NCBI GenBank assembly: GCA_964407665.1
Contig: CAYOWK010000023.1
Location: 1 to 62,344, forward strand
DNA: 62,344 nt
Direction: 5' to 3'
Source: CAYOWK01 sp964407665
GTDB taxonomy: Bacteria; Pseudomonadota; Alphaproteobacteria; Caulobacterales; Hyphomonadaceae
Part shown: positions 33,593 through 41,947 of the stretch, one piece after another
Layout of the letters: every line of letters starts with the position of its first letter
Numbering within the stretch: the first letter of the stretch is position 1
Made by a program: the position numbers and the translations under genes
The notes under the pieces: model-generated
Told to the model about the DNA's origin: nothing
The model's input: only the letters and a program-made list of their open reading frames with translations
The model's database searches: none

Positions 33593-35254
33593 ATGCCCAT
33601 CAGCTCAGAAGTCGTACGAATCCGTGACCTGTTCGCAGCAACGGCAGACCTGCGGGTACCACCCTATCAGCGCGGCTATGCCTGGCGGGACAAGGAGACG
33701 CAGGCGCTCATCAATGACCTGATGGAAGCGTTCACATCGGCCACAATCTATTTTCTGGGCACGGTCGTCGTCGTGCAGCCCAAGGCGGGCAAGTACTCCG
33801 ATATCGTCGATGGCCAGCAGCGGATCACGTCGCTGACCATCATCCTGGCGGTCCTGCGTGACCTGGCCGCATCCGGCGACGAGGCCCACCTGCTCCACAC
33901 GCTTGTCGGCTCAGGCATGGTCGAAAAGAAGTGGCGGGTGACCCTGAACCACCTCGACGCAGAATTCTTCCGGACCCATGTCCAGACCCGTGGCGCCACT
34001 CTCGACTACAACGCCATGCGCGCGGCCGCGAAGGACAATGAATCCGAATCACAGCTGCGCATCGCCGCTTCAGTCCGGCTGGTCCACGACGCTCTCCACG
34101 ATATGTCGCCCGAGAACCGGACAGCGTTTGGCCGCTGGCTGCTGGACGAGGTCTTCATCGGCAAGATGCGCGTCACCGAACACGACATAGCCTACAAGAT
34201 CTTCGTGGCGCTCAACCAGCGCGGTCTCTCGCTCTCGGACCACGACATCGTAAAGTCAGCGCTGTTCGAACGCGCAGATTTCTCAGAGAGCGAACTGATC
34301 GACGAATCGAAACGCTGGAACAGCTATGCCCAGAAGCTTGGCGCCGACGATTTCGAGGACCTGCTGAAACAGGTCCGTTTCATCTACGACAAGCAGATGA
34401 AAGGCGAGTACATCGCCGGGCTTCTGCTGGCCATCATTCCCCGCATGCCGGTTGCGCAGTTTGTCGGCGAGAAGTTGCCGGCGTTTGTCTCCGCCTATGA
34501 GGTCATAATGAAAGGCCGGCGCGATGGCGCCGCCCTATCACCCGAAAGCGACCGCAAGCTGCGCCTGCTCGGGCTGATCCACCACGAGGGCTGGCGGTCT
34601 CTGGCCCTCAACTTCCTTGTCGAAAGGCCCGAAAGCTTCGGCGATACGGACAGGTTCCTCGCCGCAGTCGAGCGCCTGACGTTCTGGTTGCAGTACGCAA
34701 TCAAGGACCGCGAGTACCGCCAGCGGCGATATCGCCGTACGCTCGACGCGATGGAGGGCTTGAAAGGCCAGCCGCTGGACGCCCTGTTCGCGGACGGATC
34801 CCCCCTCCTCCTCTCCAGGGACGAGAAGACATCCTTCCGGGACCGACTGATGGGCCGCTTCCCCAACTACAAGCAGCGCCGCGCCCTGCTGATGCGGATC
34901 GAAGCGGCGGCCCCGGGCGGTCGGCTCCTCGCAGCCGAGGCCGACTCGACTGTGGAACACATTCTTCCTCGCGCCCCGCCGAAGGGGTCTCAGTGGTACG
35001 AAGAATGGTCGCGCACCCGCGACATCGAGGACCTGACTGAGAGCCTGGGTAACTACACCCTGCTGACGAAGGCCGAGAACCAGGAGGCCGACACCCGCGG
35101 GTTCGCCGAGAAACTCGAAATCTTCTTCCGGAACGGCGAACCCTCCCATGCCCTTTCAGCCGACCTCCGCGGTTTGACGCGCTGGACGCCGGACGACGTG
35201 CGCTCACGCCGGGACCGCATGATTTCCTACCTGGTCAAGGATTGGGATCTCTAG
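33593..35254 (+). CDS. DUF262/DUF1524 protein, GmrSD-type restriction-like
   Basis: The protein has 553 residues from ATG 33593; a GTG 15 bases upstream is possible. The N-terminal DUF262 domain has PPYQRGYAWRDKET and the hallmark IVDGQQRITSL (about residue 73), which contributes NTP-dependent, ParB/Srx-like activity in GmrS. The C-terminal DUF1524 domain has VEHILPRAP (H456) and LGNYTLLTKAENQEAD (N487), matching the His-Me-finger nuclease of GmrD. Fused GmrS-GmrD proteins restrict glucosylated or otherwise modified phage DNA (type IV). It stands alone between unrelated metabolic genes, with no methylase, which fits a single-gene defence unit. Its target here is not known. Confidence 0.88.
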   Translation: MPISSEVVRIRDLFAATADLRVPPYQRGYAWRDKETQALINDLMEAFTSATIYFLGTVVVVQPKAGKYSDIVDGQQRITSLTIILAVLRDLAASGDEAHLLHTLVGSGMVEKKWRVTLNHLDAEFFRTHVQTRGATLDYNAMRAAAKDNESESQLRIAASVRLVHDALHDMSPENRTAFGRWLLDEVFIGKMRVTEHDIAYKIFVALNQRGLSLSDHDIVKSALFERADFSESELIDESKRWNSYAQKLGADDFEDLLKQVRFIYDKQMKGEYIAGLLLAIIPRMPVAQFVGEKLPAFVSAYEVIMKGRRDGAALSPESDRKLRLLGLIHHEGWRSLALNFLVERPESFGDTDRFLAAVERLTFWLQYAIKDREYRQRRYRRTLDAMEGLKGQPLDALFADGSPLLLSRDEKTSFRDRLMGRFPNYKQRRALLMRIEAAAPGGRLLAAEADSTVEHILPRAPPKGSQWYEEWSRTRDIEDLTESLGNYTLLTKAENQEADTRGFAEKLEIFFRNGEPSHALSADLRGLTRWTPDDVRSRRDRMISYLVKDWDL

Positions 35255-35293
35255 AGCTGGCTGGAGAGCCTCTCGCCCCGGGGGTCACATTGA

Positions 35294-35315
35294 GCGGAGC
35301 GCGTTGACGCTCCGC
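35294..35315 (+). terminator. Hairpin after the DUF262 gene
   Basis: A perfect 8-bp stem (gcggagcg with cgctccgc) and a cgttga loop lie 40 bp after the stop. No U tract follows, so it may be a weak or Rho-assisted terminator. Confidence 0.4.
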
Positions 35316-35371
35316 CACGCTCTGGTCCACCCTTGCCTGTATGCGCCGGAGAGCGCCAGGGAGGAATCGCT

Positions 35372-36697
35372 ATGTCATTCAAGTTGCGGTCGGCGGTCAG
35401 CGCCGGCGTGCTCGCTATTGTTCTCGGCGCTGCAGGCTGCAGCGGAGGCGAAACCCAGCCAGCGGATGCGCCGGCTGCAGCGGTCGCGCAAACGGACATG
35501 GCGGCGACGGCTGCCTCGATCGGCCTTCCGACGTCGGACGTCGAATCGCTGGGCTTTTCGCCGGCCGGTCTGGAAGCGCTCAAAACGCAGTTCCATGCCT
35601 ATGTCGACGAGAAGAAGCTCGCCGGGGTGACAACGCTTGTCTCGCGGCATGGAAAGATCGCGTACTTTGACACCTACGGCATGGCGAACGCCGCCACCGG
35701 CGAAGCCCTGAAGCCTGACACCATTTTCCGCATCGCCTCGATGACGAAGCCCATCGCAGGCGTCGCCATGATGCAACTCTACGAGCAGGGTCTCTGGAAG
35801 CTCGATGACCCCGTCTCGAAATACATTCCGGAGTTTGCCAATCTGAAGGTCAAGAAAGCGGGCGGCGGCACGGAACCGATGGCCTCGCCCATGACGATGG
35901 CCCAGATCATGAGCCACACGGCAGGCTTTGGCGTCAGCGCTGTCTATGCCGATGCGGGTCTGAGCGACAGCGACCTCCAGGGCATGATCGACAAGCTTTC
36001 AAAACTGCCGCTGGAAACGCAGCCGGGCACGGCGTGGGACTACGGCCCGAGCGTCAACATCCAGGGCTACCTCGTCGAGAAGCTGTCCGGGAAAAAGCTC
36101 GACGCATACTTCCAGGACAACATCTTTGCGCCGCTGAAGATGGTCGACACCGGCTTCCACGTTGCCCCGGAAAAAGCGGCGCGGGTCGCCGCCATCCATA
36201 CCTACGACGACGCTGGAGTCATCACCGGACCGGCCGAGAACACGATCCCGACGACAGCTCCGGCCTTCCTCTCGGGATCAGGCGGATTGTCGTCCACCGC
36301 AGGCGACTACTGGCGGTTCGCCCAGGCGCTGCTTAATGGCGGCGAGCTGGACGGCGCGCGCATCCTGAAGGCGGAAACTGTGGAACTCATGCGCACCAGC
36401 GTTCTGCCTGCGAGCGCAAAGGTCGATCTCTACGGCCCGTCGCAGGAGGGCATCGGGTTCGGTATGGACTTCGCGATCGTCGAGGATGCAGCCGCGGCTG
36501 GGACCAAGCAGGGTCTGAACACCTTTTACTGGGGCGGAGCCTTCGGCACCTGGTTCTGGATCGATCCGACGAACGATCTCGTCTTCGTAGGGATGATCCA
36601 GAACAGGGACGGATCCCGCCCGGACGCCGGCACCCCGCCGACGCGTTCCGTGTCGGCCGATCTGGCCTACGCCGCCCTGACAGACCCGTCGAAGTAA
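35372..36697 (+). CDS. Serine hydrolase, class C beta-lactamase-like lipoprotein
   Basis: This S12-family protein of 441 residues is anchored through C23 in LGAAGCSGG. The catalytic SxxK is SMTK (S123, K126). Family blocks are FRIASMTKPIAGVAMMQLYE, LDDPVSKYIPEF, MSHTAGFG and YGPSVNIQG, the last giving the catalytic Tyr. Such proteins are esterases, peptidases or penicillin-binding-like enzymes rather than proven beta-lactamases. The ATG at 35372 follows GGGAGGAA by 8 bases and opens the signal peptide; an upstream in-frame start at 35333 adds no signal. A small membrane protein gene follows by 24 bp. Confidence 0.92.
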   Translation: MSFKLRSAVSAGVLAIVLGAAGCSGGETQPADAPAAAVAQTDMAATAASIGLPTSDVESLGFSPAGLEALKTQFHAYVDEKKLAGVTTLVSRHGKIAYFDTYGMANAATGEALKPDTIFRIASMTKPIAGVAMMQLYEQGLWKLDDPVSKYIPEFANLKVKKAGGGTEPMASPMTMAQIMSHTAGFGVSAVYADAGLSDSDLQGMIDKLSKLPLETQPGTAWDYGPSVNIQGYLVEKLSGKKLDAYFQDNIFAPLKMVDTGFHVAPEKAARVAAIHTYDDAGVITGPAENTIPTTAPAFLSGSGGLSSTAGDYWRFAQALLNGGELDGARILKAETVELMRTSVLPASAKVDLYGPSQEGIGFGMDFAIVEDAAAAGTKQGLNTFYWGGAFGTWFWIDPTNDLVFVGMIQNRDGSRPDAGTPPTRSVSADLAYAALTDPSK

Positions 36698-36721
36698 GCC
36701 ACACGGCAGGATGAGGATCGA

Positions 36722-36976
36722 ATGACCGAGACCGTACCCGACAGCCGTGTCGCATGGATCAACTCCGTGCGGCGCATGCACCGCAACAAGCGGTTTGCAG
36801 GCTATATCGGGTGCTGTTTCGGCGCGGCGATCCTGATCTGGGGACGGTTCGTTGCGGGAAGCCCAACGTGGGCTGTCCCCGCTGGCTTTGCCGTCGTCGG
36901 CGGCAGTTGGGCGGTGTTCGTCTATGTGATGGTCGCCCGGTACCATTGGGTGAAGGCAAACCCGCCGCCGAAATGA
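36722..36976 (+). CDS. Small two-pass membrane protein
   Basis: This 84-residue protein has two hydrophobic segments (about residues 26-44 and 49-72) with basic ends (RRMHRNKR and VARYHWVK). No known domain is recognised. It starts 24 bp after the serine hydrolase stop on the same strand, has a GAGGATCGA-type ribosome site, and is followed by a strong hairpin. A role tied to the hydrolase is possible but only inferred from position. Confidence 0.75.
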   Translation: MTETVPDSRVAWINSVRRMHRNKRFAGYIGCCFGAAILIWGRFVAGSPTWAVPAGFAVVGGSWAVFVYVMVARYHWVKANPPPK

Positions 36977-36979
36977 AAA

Positions 36980-37007
36980 TGGACCACCCGGTATGCCGGG
37001 TGGTCCA
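36980..37007 (-). terminator. Intrinsic terminator between two convergent genes
   Basis: A perfect 12-bp stem (tggaccacccgg with ccgggtggtcca) has a tatg loop. Read on the minus strand it exits into ATTTTCATTT, so it most clearly serves the minus gene at 37042. It may also slow the + strand unit ending at 36976. Confidence 0.8.
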
Positions 37008-37041
37008 ACATCAAGTAGGGCGCACGCCGTGGCAGCCGGGG

Positions 37042-37299
37042 CTAGACAGCGCGGCGGCCGCTCATCATTCCGAGCAGAAACAGCAGCAGGATTGCCCCGG
37101 CAGTCGAGATCAGCAGGCTTCCAACGAACCCACCGAAGCTGATGTTCAACGCGCTCGCGATCACCGCACCCAACAGCGCGCCCACGAGGCCGACCACAAG
37201 ATTTGTGATCAGTCCGTGCTGCCGCTTCATGACCTGCTCAGCAATCCAGCCGGCAAGTATGCCGATCACGATCGCTCCAAGTATACCTACACCGCTCAT
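37042..37299 (-). CDS. GlsB/YeaQ/YmgE family (transglycosylase-associated) membrane protein
   Basis: This 85-residue protein has three hydrophobic segments rich in Gly. The family pattern is IVIGILAGWIAEQVMKRQHG, then VVGLVGALLGAVIA and GGFVGSLLISTAGAILLL. Members are widespread stress-related small membrane proteins of unclear function; the 'transglycosylase-associated' name is historical. It has its own terminator downstream and faces the SDR gene divergently, with a 226-bp spacer. Confidence 0.88.
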   Translation of the reverse strand: MSGVGILGAIVIGILAGWIAEQVMKRQHGLITNLVVGLVGALLGAVIASALNISFGGFVGSLLISTAGAILLLFLLGMMSGRRAV

Positions 37300-37525
37300 C
37301 GCCAGAACTCCTGCTTGTCTGGGTTTCTGAACGTGGACCTCCCTGCGACGGTTCCCTTATAGTCTGAACCGCAGGCCTGATGTTACCGCCCTGCTGGATC
37401 GAACACTGCTTTTCATTGTCGTTTCAGCCTCCTAAGAACTGTCCCGATCGGCGCAACAACAGCGCCGCGGGTATGGCGCTCCACCGGACAGCTCGTGGGT
37501 GCGCACCACAGGAGGAAATGCGACC

Positions 37526-38296
37526 ATGGCGGCAAACCTGTTTGACCTTACCGGTAAATCGGCCCTGATCACGGGCTCCACCAAGGGCATAGGCAAGGCC
37601 ATTGCCGAGCAGTTCGCTGTCCACGGCGCACGCGTGACCATTTCCTCACGCAAGCCCGGCCCGTGCGAGGAGGTCGCTGGCGAGATCAACGCGCGCCATG
37701 GGGCCGGCACGGCGATCGCCTGCCCCGCCAACATCTCGTCCAAGGGCGATCTTCAGCGACTTGTGGACGAGACGAACGCCGCCTTCGGCAAGATCGACAT
37801 TGTGGTCTGCAATGCCGCTTCCAACCCCTACTACGGCCCGATGAGCGGCATCTCGGATGACCAGTTCACCAAGATCCTCCAGAACAACATAATCTCGAAC
37901 AACTGGCTGATGCAGATGGTCGCCCCGCAGATGAAAACGCGGAAGGACGGCTCGATGATCATCGTGTCCTCTATCGGCGGCCTGCGCGCATCCACAGTCA
38001 TCGGCGCCTACTGCATCTCCAAGGCGGCGGACTTCCAGCTTGCCCGCAACCTGGCCGCCGAATGGGGTCCGGACGGCATCCGCGTGAACTGCATCGCGCC
38101 CGGTCTTATCCAGACCGACTTCGCCAAAGCCCTTTGGGAAGATCCCGAGCAACGCGCCGCCCGCGAAGCCGAATCTCCCCTCCGCCGCATCGGGGAGCCG
38201 AACGACATCGCGGGCGCGGCCGTCTATCTCGCATCGTCCGCATCGAGGTTCACGACCGGCCAGACCATCGTTTGCGACGGCGGCGTCACTATATAG
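37526..38296 (+). CDS. Short-chain dehydrogenase/reductase
   Basis: This 256-residue classical SDR starts at ATG 37526, 10 bases after AGGAGG. The cofactor loop is TGSTKGIGKA at about residues 16-25; no Asp follows the second strand (VTISSRKP), so NADP is likely. NAAS, SSIGG and YCISK contain the Asn-Ser-Tyr-Lys catalytic set. The C-terminal block FTTGQTIVCDGG is typical. The substrate is unknown. msrB follows by 29 bp on the same strand. Confidence 0.93.
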   Translation: MAANLFDLTGKSALITGSTKGIGKAIAEQFAVHGARVTISSRKPGPCEEVAGEINARHGAGTAIACPANISSKGDLQRLVDETNAAFGKIDIVVCNAASNPYYGPMSGISDDQFTKILQNNIISNNWLMQMVAPQMKTRKDGSMIIVSSIGGLRASTVIGAYCISKAADFQLARNLAAEWGPDGIRVNCIAPGLIQTDFAKALWEDPEQRAAREAESPLRRIGEPNDIAGAAVYLASSASRFTTGQTIVCDGGVTI

Positions 38297-38325
38297 GGCT
38301 AAGCCCAACCGCCCGGAGATCCGTT

Positions 38326-38730
38326 ATGGCGACGCACGACTTTCCCGTTACCCGCACCGATGAGGAATGGCGCGCGCGACTGACGGCCGAGCAATACCGC
38401 ATCATGCGCAAGCACGGCACGGAGGCTCCGGGCTCGTGCGCCCTGCTCTATGAAAAGCGCCCAGGCGTCTTCGTCTGTGCGGGCTGCGACACGCACCTGT
38501 TTAACAACACGGTCAAGTTCGAGAGCGGGACCGGCTGGCCGTCTTTCACCACGCCTATCCCGGGCGCCCTTGATGAAACGATCGACCGCAGCTTCGGCAT
38601 GGTGCGCACCGAAGTCCATTGCGCGACGTGCGGCAGCCATATGGGGCACGTCTTTCCGGACGGACCGCCGCCGACCGGCCTGCGCTATTGCATCAATGGC
38701 GTCGCGTTGAAGTTTCAACCGGCTGAGTAA
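38326..38730 (+). CDS. msrB: Peptide-methionine (R)-S-oxide reductase
   Basis: MsrB repairs the R form of methionine sulfoxide in proteins. The zinc site is formed by C51 and C54 (VCAGCD) and C99 and C102 (HCATCG). The catalytic cysteine is C122 in RYCINGVALKF. GTGWPSF is the substrate-binding block. The 134-residue product has no signal peptide, so it is cytoplasmic. A ribosome site CCGGAG precedes the ATG. It lies between the SDR and thioesterase genes. Confidence 0.96.
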   Translation: MATHDFPVTRTDEEWRARLTAEQYRIMRKHGTEAPGSCALLYEKRPGVFVCAGCDTHLFNNTVKFESGTGWPSFTTPIPGALDETIDRSFGMVRTEVHCATCGSHMGHVFPDGPPPTGLRYCINGVALKFQPAE

Positions 38731-38738
38731 GACGCTGC

Positions 38739-39203
38739 ATGTCCGACAATCCGTTCGATCCGCATCTGCTGCCGCAGATCGCCCGTTTCATGACGGGCGA
38801 TCTGCCGCCGGCTCACATAAACATGGGTATCCGGCCGGATCTCTGGCTGAAGGAAGCCGAGAAAGGCCGGGTTCTCTTCCGCTGGCCGAATGACGGATCG
38901 CGCGACATCGGCAATGGCCGCGTTTTCGGAGGCTGGATAGCAGGCCTGTCCGACAACGTTGTGTCCATGTGCATGGCTTCGGCGCTGGAAAACGGCGAAG
39001 GGTTCACGACGCAGGACCTCCAAGTGAAGATCTTCCGTCCTGTCATGGGCGACGTCATCGAGATCGAAGCGTGGGTGAAGAATCGCTCCAGGACGACCGG
39101 CTATGTCGAAGCGGATTGGCGCCTGCCGAACGGCAAGATCGCCGTAAAGGTGATGGCCTGGAAAGCGATCCGCCCGCTCGACAGCTTCTCCAGGCGGGAC
39201 TGA
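38739..39203 (+). CDS. PaaI-family thioesterase, hotdog fold
   Basis: The 154-residue protein shows hotdog features: NGRVFGGWIAGLSDNVVSMC (central helix with Gly-Gly and Asp), then TTQDLQVKIFRPVMGDVIEI and GYVEADWRLPNGKIAVKVMA. The Asp in the helix is where PaaI-type acyl-CoA thioesterases place their catalytic acid. The acyl-CoA substrate is unknown. It begins 8 bp after msrB, so the SDR-msrB-thioesterase run looks like one transcript. Confidence 0.85.
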   Translation: MSDNPFDPHLLPQIARFMTGDLPPAHINMGIRPDLWLKEAEKGRVLFRWPNDGSRDIGNGRVFGGWIAGLSDNVVSMCMASALENGEGFTTQDLQVKIFRPVMGDVIEIEAWVKNRSRTTGYVEADWRLPNGKIAVKVMAWKAIRPLDSFSRRD

Positions 39204-39430
39204 CTGCGAGAGCGCACGGTCGGAAGAAGAATTTCACGGACTTGTGATCGAGGGAGGCCGAGAATGGCCAACGCAAGATCATGCCCTGAGCCGCACCATT
39301 TGCCTCTGAGCTTCCTGATTTGACGCCAAGTCGAGCAACGCGTTCCCCAGCCAGAGCCAGCGTATGAACGCGTCTTTCGATGGACGAAAAGTTCCAAACC
39401 GAGGCCAATAAAACGTTGCGGCAATTGCGC

Positions 39431-39458
39431 GATTATCAATATTTCTTTATTGATAATC
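39431..39458. promoter_or_regulatory. AT-rich perfect palindrome, possible operator and promoter
   Basis: Perfect 11-bp arms (gattatcaata and tattgataatc) flank a tttctt centre. It is unusually AT-rich for this genome. A GATAAT at 39452-39457 could serve as a -10 element for the + strand, and TTGCGC at 39425-39430 is a weak -35. It lies directly upstream of the candidate small RNA. Confidence 0.5.
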
Positions 39459-39459
39459 G

Positions 39460-39562
39460 AGAAGTTCATGGCCATGCCCAACCTAGACCCCTGGGTGCAG
39501 ACCACAACAGAACTTCGAATGCCGAGAGGTCGGGGCGGTCGTAGGGCCGTCCCGACTTTTTT
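39460..39562 (+). ncRNA. Candidate small RNA ending in an intrinsic terminator
   Basis: About 100 nt follow the AT-rich palindrome. The predicted 5' segment gaagttc (39461-39467) pairs with gaacttc (39510-39516). The enclosed loop has atggccat and accc-ct-gggt self-complementary parts. A stable terminator follows. No open frame of sensible composition fits: the only frame reads straight through the terminator. The region is more than 300 bp downstream of the thioesterase stop, so a separate transcript is plausible. The RNA is inferred from promoter-like and terminator signals only. Confidence 0.45.
39529..39562 (+). terminator. Strong intrinsic terminator
   Basis: A 12-bp stem (gtcggggcggtc with ggccgtcccgac, two G-U pairs) and a gtag loop are followed by six T at 39557-39562. 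It ends + strand transcription, either from the thioesterase gene or from the candidate small RNA. Confidence 0.85.
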
Positions 39563-39710
39563 CGCCCGCCGAGCGATTCCCGATCAGTCAGAGAGAACGT
39601 GCTGGCGCCGCGTGATTGGGCGCCGGACAGGATTTTCTATTCTGAACTCCGAGGCGGCATGGACGTACCGCCGGCGCCGCTTCAGATAGAACAACGGTCG
39701 CGCGAAACAG

Positions 39711-39739
39711 AAAAAAGGCGGCGCGATTAACGCGCCGCC
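39711..39739 (-). terminator. Intrinsic terminator of the his operon
   Basis: A 9-bp stem (ggcggcgcg with cgcgccgcc) and an attaa loop are preceded by six A on the + strand, that is a run of six U on the minus strand. It lies 170 bp after the hisG stop and closes the hisS-hisZ-hisG unit. It faces the + strand terminator at 39529, so this spacer is insulated from both sides. Confidence 0.88.
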
Positions 39740-39908
39740 GTAGAAAGGGTCTGATACGAGCGTTTCCTCCCCGAAACGCCAAACCGCCGAAGCAGTTCGG
39801 ATATGACATTCCCGCGACCGTCCGTTTGAGTCAAGGCCTACTTACACGTTTGTTATAGTTGAGGGTCTGGTTTCCACGCCCGCGCCCCTCCTCCGCCTTA
39901 ATCTCGAC

Positions 39909-40856
39909 TCACCTCACTGAATCGAGCCGCGCGGCAAACGCGGAGTACTCCGCGTTGTCGGCGCGATGGATGAAGTCGAGGCTGGAGCTGCGGACGGGGC
40001 CGCCGCCGAGGGCTGCGATCTGGCGGGAGACGGTGTGGGTGGCGGGGTGGGGGCAGATCAGCTGACCCGGGGCGACGACCTCGAGGCTAAGGTCGGCCGC
40101 GAGTTTCGAGACATCGAAGCTGGCGTTGAACGACAGGAGGCGGCTGCGGCGGCCGGCGGAGCGGGCGACGATGGCGTCCAGCAGGGACCGCAGGGCGGTG
40201 AGCGTCTCGGGCGTCCAGGCAGCAGTGAGTGACGCCGCCAGCTGGGCCTGGCTGTCCAGGATCAGGCCGTCGGACAGGATCTTGAGCCCGTTGCTTTCGA
40301 GGGTGGCGCCGCTGGTGGTGATGTCGACGACGAGTTCGGCGGCCCCCGCTGCGGGCGCGCCTTCGGTCGCGCCAGCGCTCTCGACGATGTGGTAGTGCGT
40401 CACACCGCGTTCGGCGAAGAAGCGGCGGGTCTGGCGGACGTATTTGGTGGCGACGCGCAGCGGACGGCCCGTGCGGGCCTCGAAGCGGGCGCCGACATCC
40501 TCGACGTCGGCCATGGTATCCACGTCGATCCAGCTCTTTGGCGCAGCAACCACGAGGCGGGCGCCGCCAAAGCCGAGGGGCGTGATCAGGTGAACGACAG
40601 CGTCCAGATCGATGGCGCTCTCGCGCAGCAGGTCCTCGCCGGTGACGCCGATGTGGAGGTCGCCGGAGATGACGCCGGCCGCGATCTCGGAGGCCGAGAG
40701 CAGCTGGACATCGACGCCGTCCACGCCGTCGAGACGGGCAGCATAGCCGCGCGCGCCGCCGAGCGCCCGGATGCGCAGTTCGGCGTCCCCGAAGTAGGCT
40801 TCAGCCTGTTCCTTGAGACGGCCCTTGGAGGGGATGGCGATCCGGAGCGCGCTCAT
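39909..40856 (-). CDS. hisG: ATP phosphoribosyltransferase catalytic subunit
   Basis: This enzyme catalyses the first step of histidine synthesis, joining ATP and PRPP. The protein begins LRIAIPSKGRLKEQAEAYFG, and VVDITTSGATLESNGLKIL is the PRPP-binding block. At 315 residues it is the alphaproteobacterial type used with a HisZ regulatory partner, which is encoded just upstream with a 4-bp ATGA overlap. The C-terminal region (RLLSFNASFDVSKLAADLSL) replaces the typical long-form ACT regulatory domain, so feedback control probably works through HisZ. Confidence 0.93.
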   Translation of the reverse strand: MSALRIAIPSKGRLKEQAEAYFGDAELRIRALGGARGYAARLDGVDGVDVQLLSASEIAAGVISGDLHIGVTGEDLLRESAIDLDAVVHLITPLGFGGARLVVAAPKSWIDVDTMADVEDVGARFEARTGRPLRVATKYVRQTRRFFAERGVTHYHIVESAGATEGAPAAGAAELVVDITTSGATLESNGLKILSDGLILDSQAQLAASLTAAWTPETLTALRSLLDAIVARSAGRRSRLLSFNASFDVSKLAADLSLEVVAPGQLICPHPATHTVSRQIAALGGGPVRSSSLDFIHRADNAEYSAFAARLDSVR

Positions 40857-41947
40857 TGTCCACCCTGCCCCATGCGGTCGACACGCAGCGCAGCGCCGAT
40901 AGCGGTTATCCGGGTCGATGCGCCCATGCGCGACAGCAGTCCGTCATAGCGTCCGCCCGTCGCGACAGGACGCTCCGTCTGACCCGGTCGGACGAGATCA
41001 AACACCAGCCCGTCATAGTATTCGAAGCGGCGGCCGACCTGCCCGGAATAGATGGCTCCGCCCCAGTAGGCTGGCTTGAGTTCGCCGGTGCGGGCGAGCT
41101 TCTGGGCGAACGCGTCCAGCGCCGGCCCGATGTTGATCCCGGAGCCGGAAGCGAACGCGCCAATGGCGTCGACCGCGCCCGTGACAGGCGCCTCGATCGA
41201 CAGGAACGCCTTGAGCCGGGCCACATCGGCAGCTTCAGGGGCGCCTTCCTGCACGCTTTCACGCAGGCGCTCGGCAATCTCGGCAGCGCCCCGGCCGCCG
41301 ACGGGCTGAACGCCCGCGATCGAGAAGATGTCTTCGACGGCCAGCACCGCATCGGCTGCGGGCAGCCTGGCCAGGCTGGCGGCAAGCGCCGAGCGGCCAC
41401 TCGAGACAGGCGCCGAGGCGGCCTCGAGAATCTCGAGCGGTCCGCGGCGGCGAGAGAAGGCCCGCTTGAGGCGTGTGCGCCAGCCGGGTGTGAAGCCCAG
41501 CGCGTCAACAACGGCATGATAGAGGCCGACATCGCCGATGCGAGCAGCGACATCGCCTGCCCCGGAGAGGCTGGCCGCCTCGAAGGTCAGCGCGACGGCT
41601 TCGGCGTCTTCCGCCGGGCTCGACCCGCCGAACCACTCGAAGCCGATCTGGCCAAACTCGATGGGATCGCTGGGCGCTGCAGGCAGCCGGAACACCGGGC
41701 CGGAATAGTGATAGCGCCCGACCGCCGCCGCGCCGCGCGCCACAAGGTCCGCAATCGGCGTGGTCATGTCCGGACGCAGACAGTACTCGCGGCCAGCGTC
41801 GTCCGTGAAGGCGCAGAGGCGCGAGCGGACCGCTTCGCCCGACAGTTCGAGGATGGTGCGCGAAGCCAGCACAACCGGCGGGTCGATCCGCGTTCCGCTG
41901 ACCGCGGCGATGCGGTCAAGACCTGCAGCGACAGTGGTTCCGGTCAC
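40853..41947 (-). CDS. hisZ: ATP phosphoribosyltransferase regulatory subunit
   Basis: HisZ is a catalytically inactive relative of histidyl-tRNA synthetase that forms a complex with HisG. The 364-residue protein retains class II synthetase-like blocks: CLRPDMTTPIADLVARG, YHYSGPVFRLPAAPSDPIEF and GGRYDGLLSRMG. The tRNA-binding C-terminal domain is missing, which separates it from HisS. It starts with GTG inside the hisS stop (GTGA overlap) and ends inside the hisG start, so all three proteins should be made in step. Confidence 0.92.
   Translation of the reverse strand: MTGTTVAAGLDRIAAVSGTRIDPPVVLASRTILELSGEAVRSRLCAFTDDAGREYCLRPDMTTPIADLVARGAAAVGRYHYSGPVFRLPAAPSDPIEFGQIGFEWFGGSSPAEDAEAVALTFEAASLSGAGDVAARIGDVGLYHAVVDALGFTPGWRTRLKRAFSRRRGPLEILEAASAPVSSGRSALAASLARLPAADAVLAVEDIFSIAGVQPVGGRGAAEIAERLRESVQEGAPEAADVARLKAFLSIEAPVTGAVDAIGAFASGSGINIGPALDAFAQKLARTGELKPAYWGGAIYSGQVGRRFEYYDGLVFDLVRPGQTERPVATGGRYDGLLSRMGASTRITAIGAALRVDRMGQGGQ

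Noticed and set aside
35372..36697. A true class C beta-lactamase resistance gene
   Set aside because: It has the SxxK fold but is a lipoprotein with a diverged Tyr motif (YGPSVN in place of the AmpC-type Y-x-N), and has no ampR nearby. Esterase or peptidase activity is equally likely.
39450..39689. A 79-codon + strand open frame over the candidate small RNA
   Set aside because: It would translate straight through a strong intrinsic terminator and ends in an Arg-rich tail. It begins inside the AT-rich palindrome without a ribosome site.
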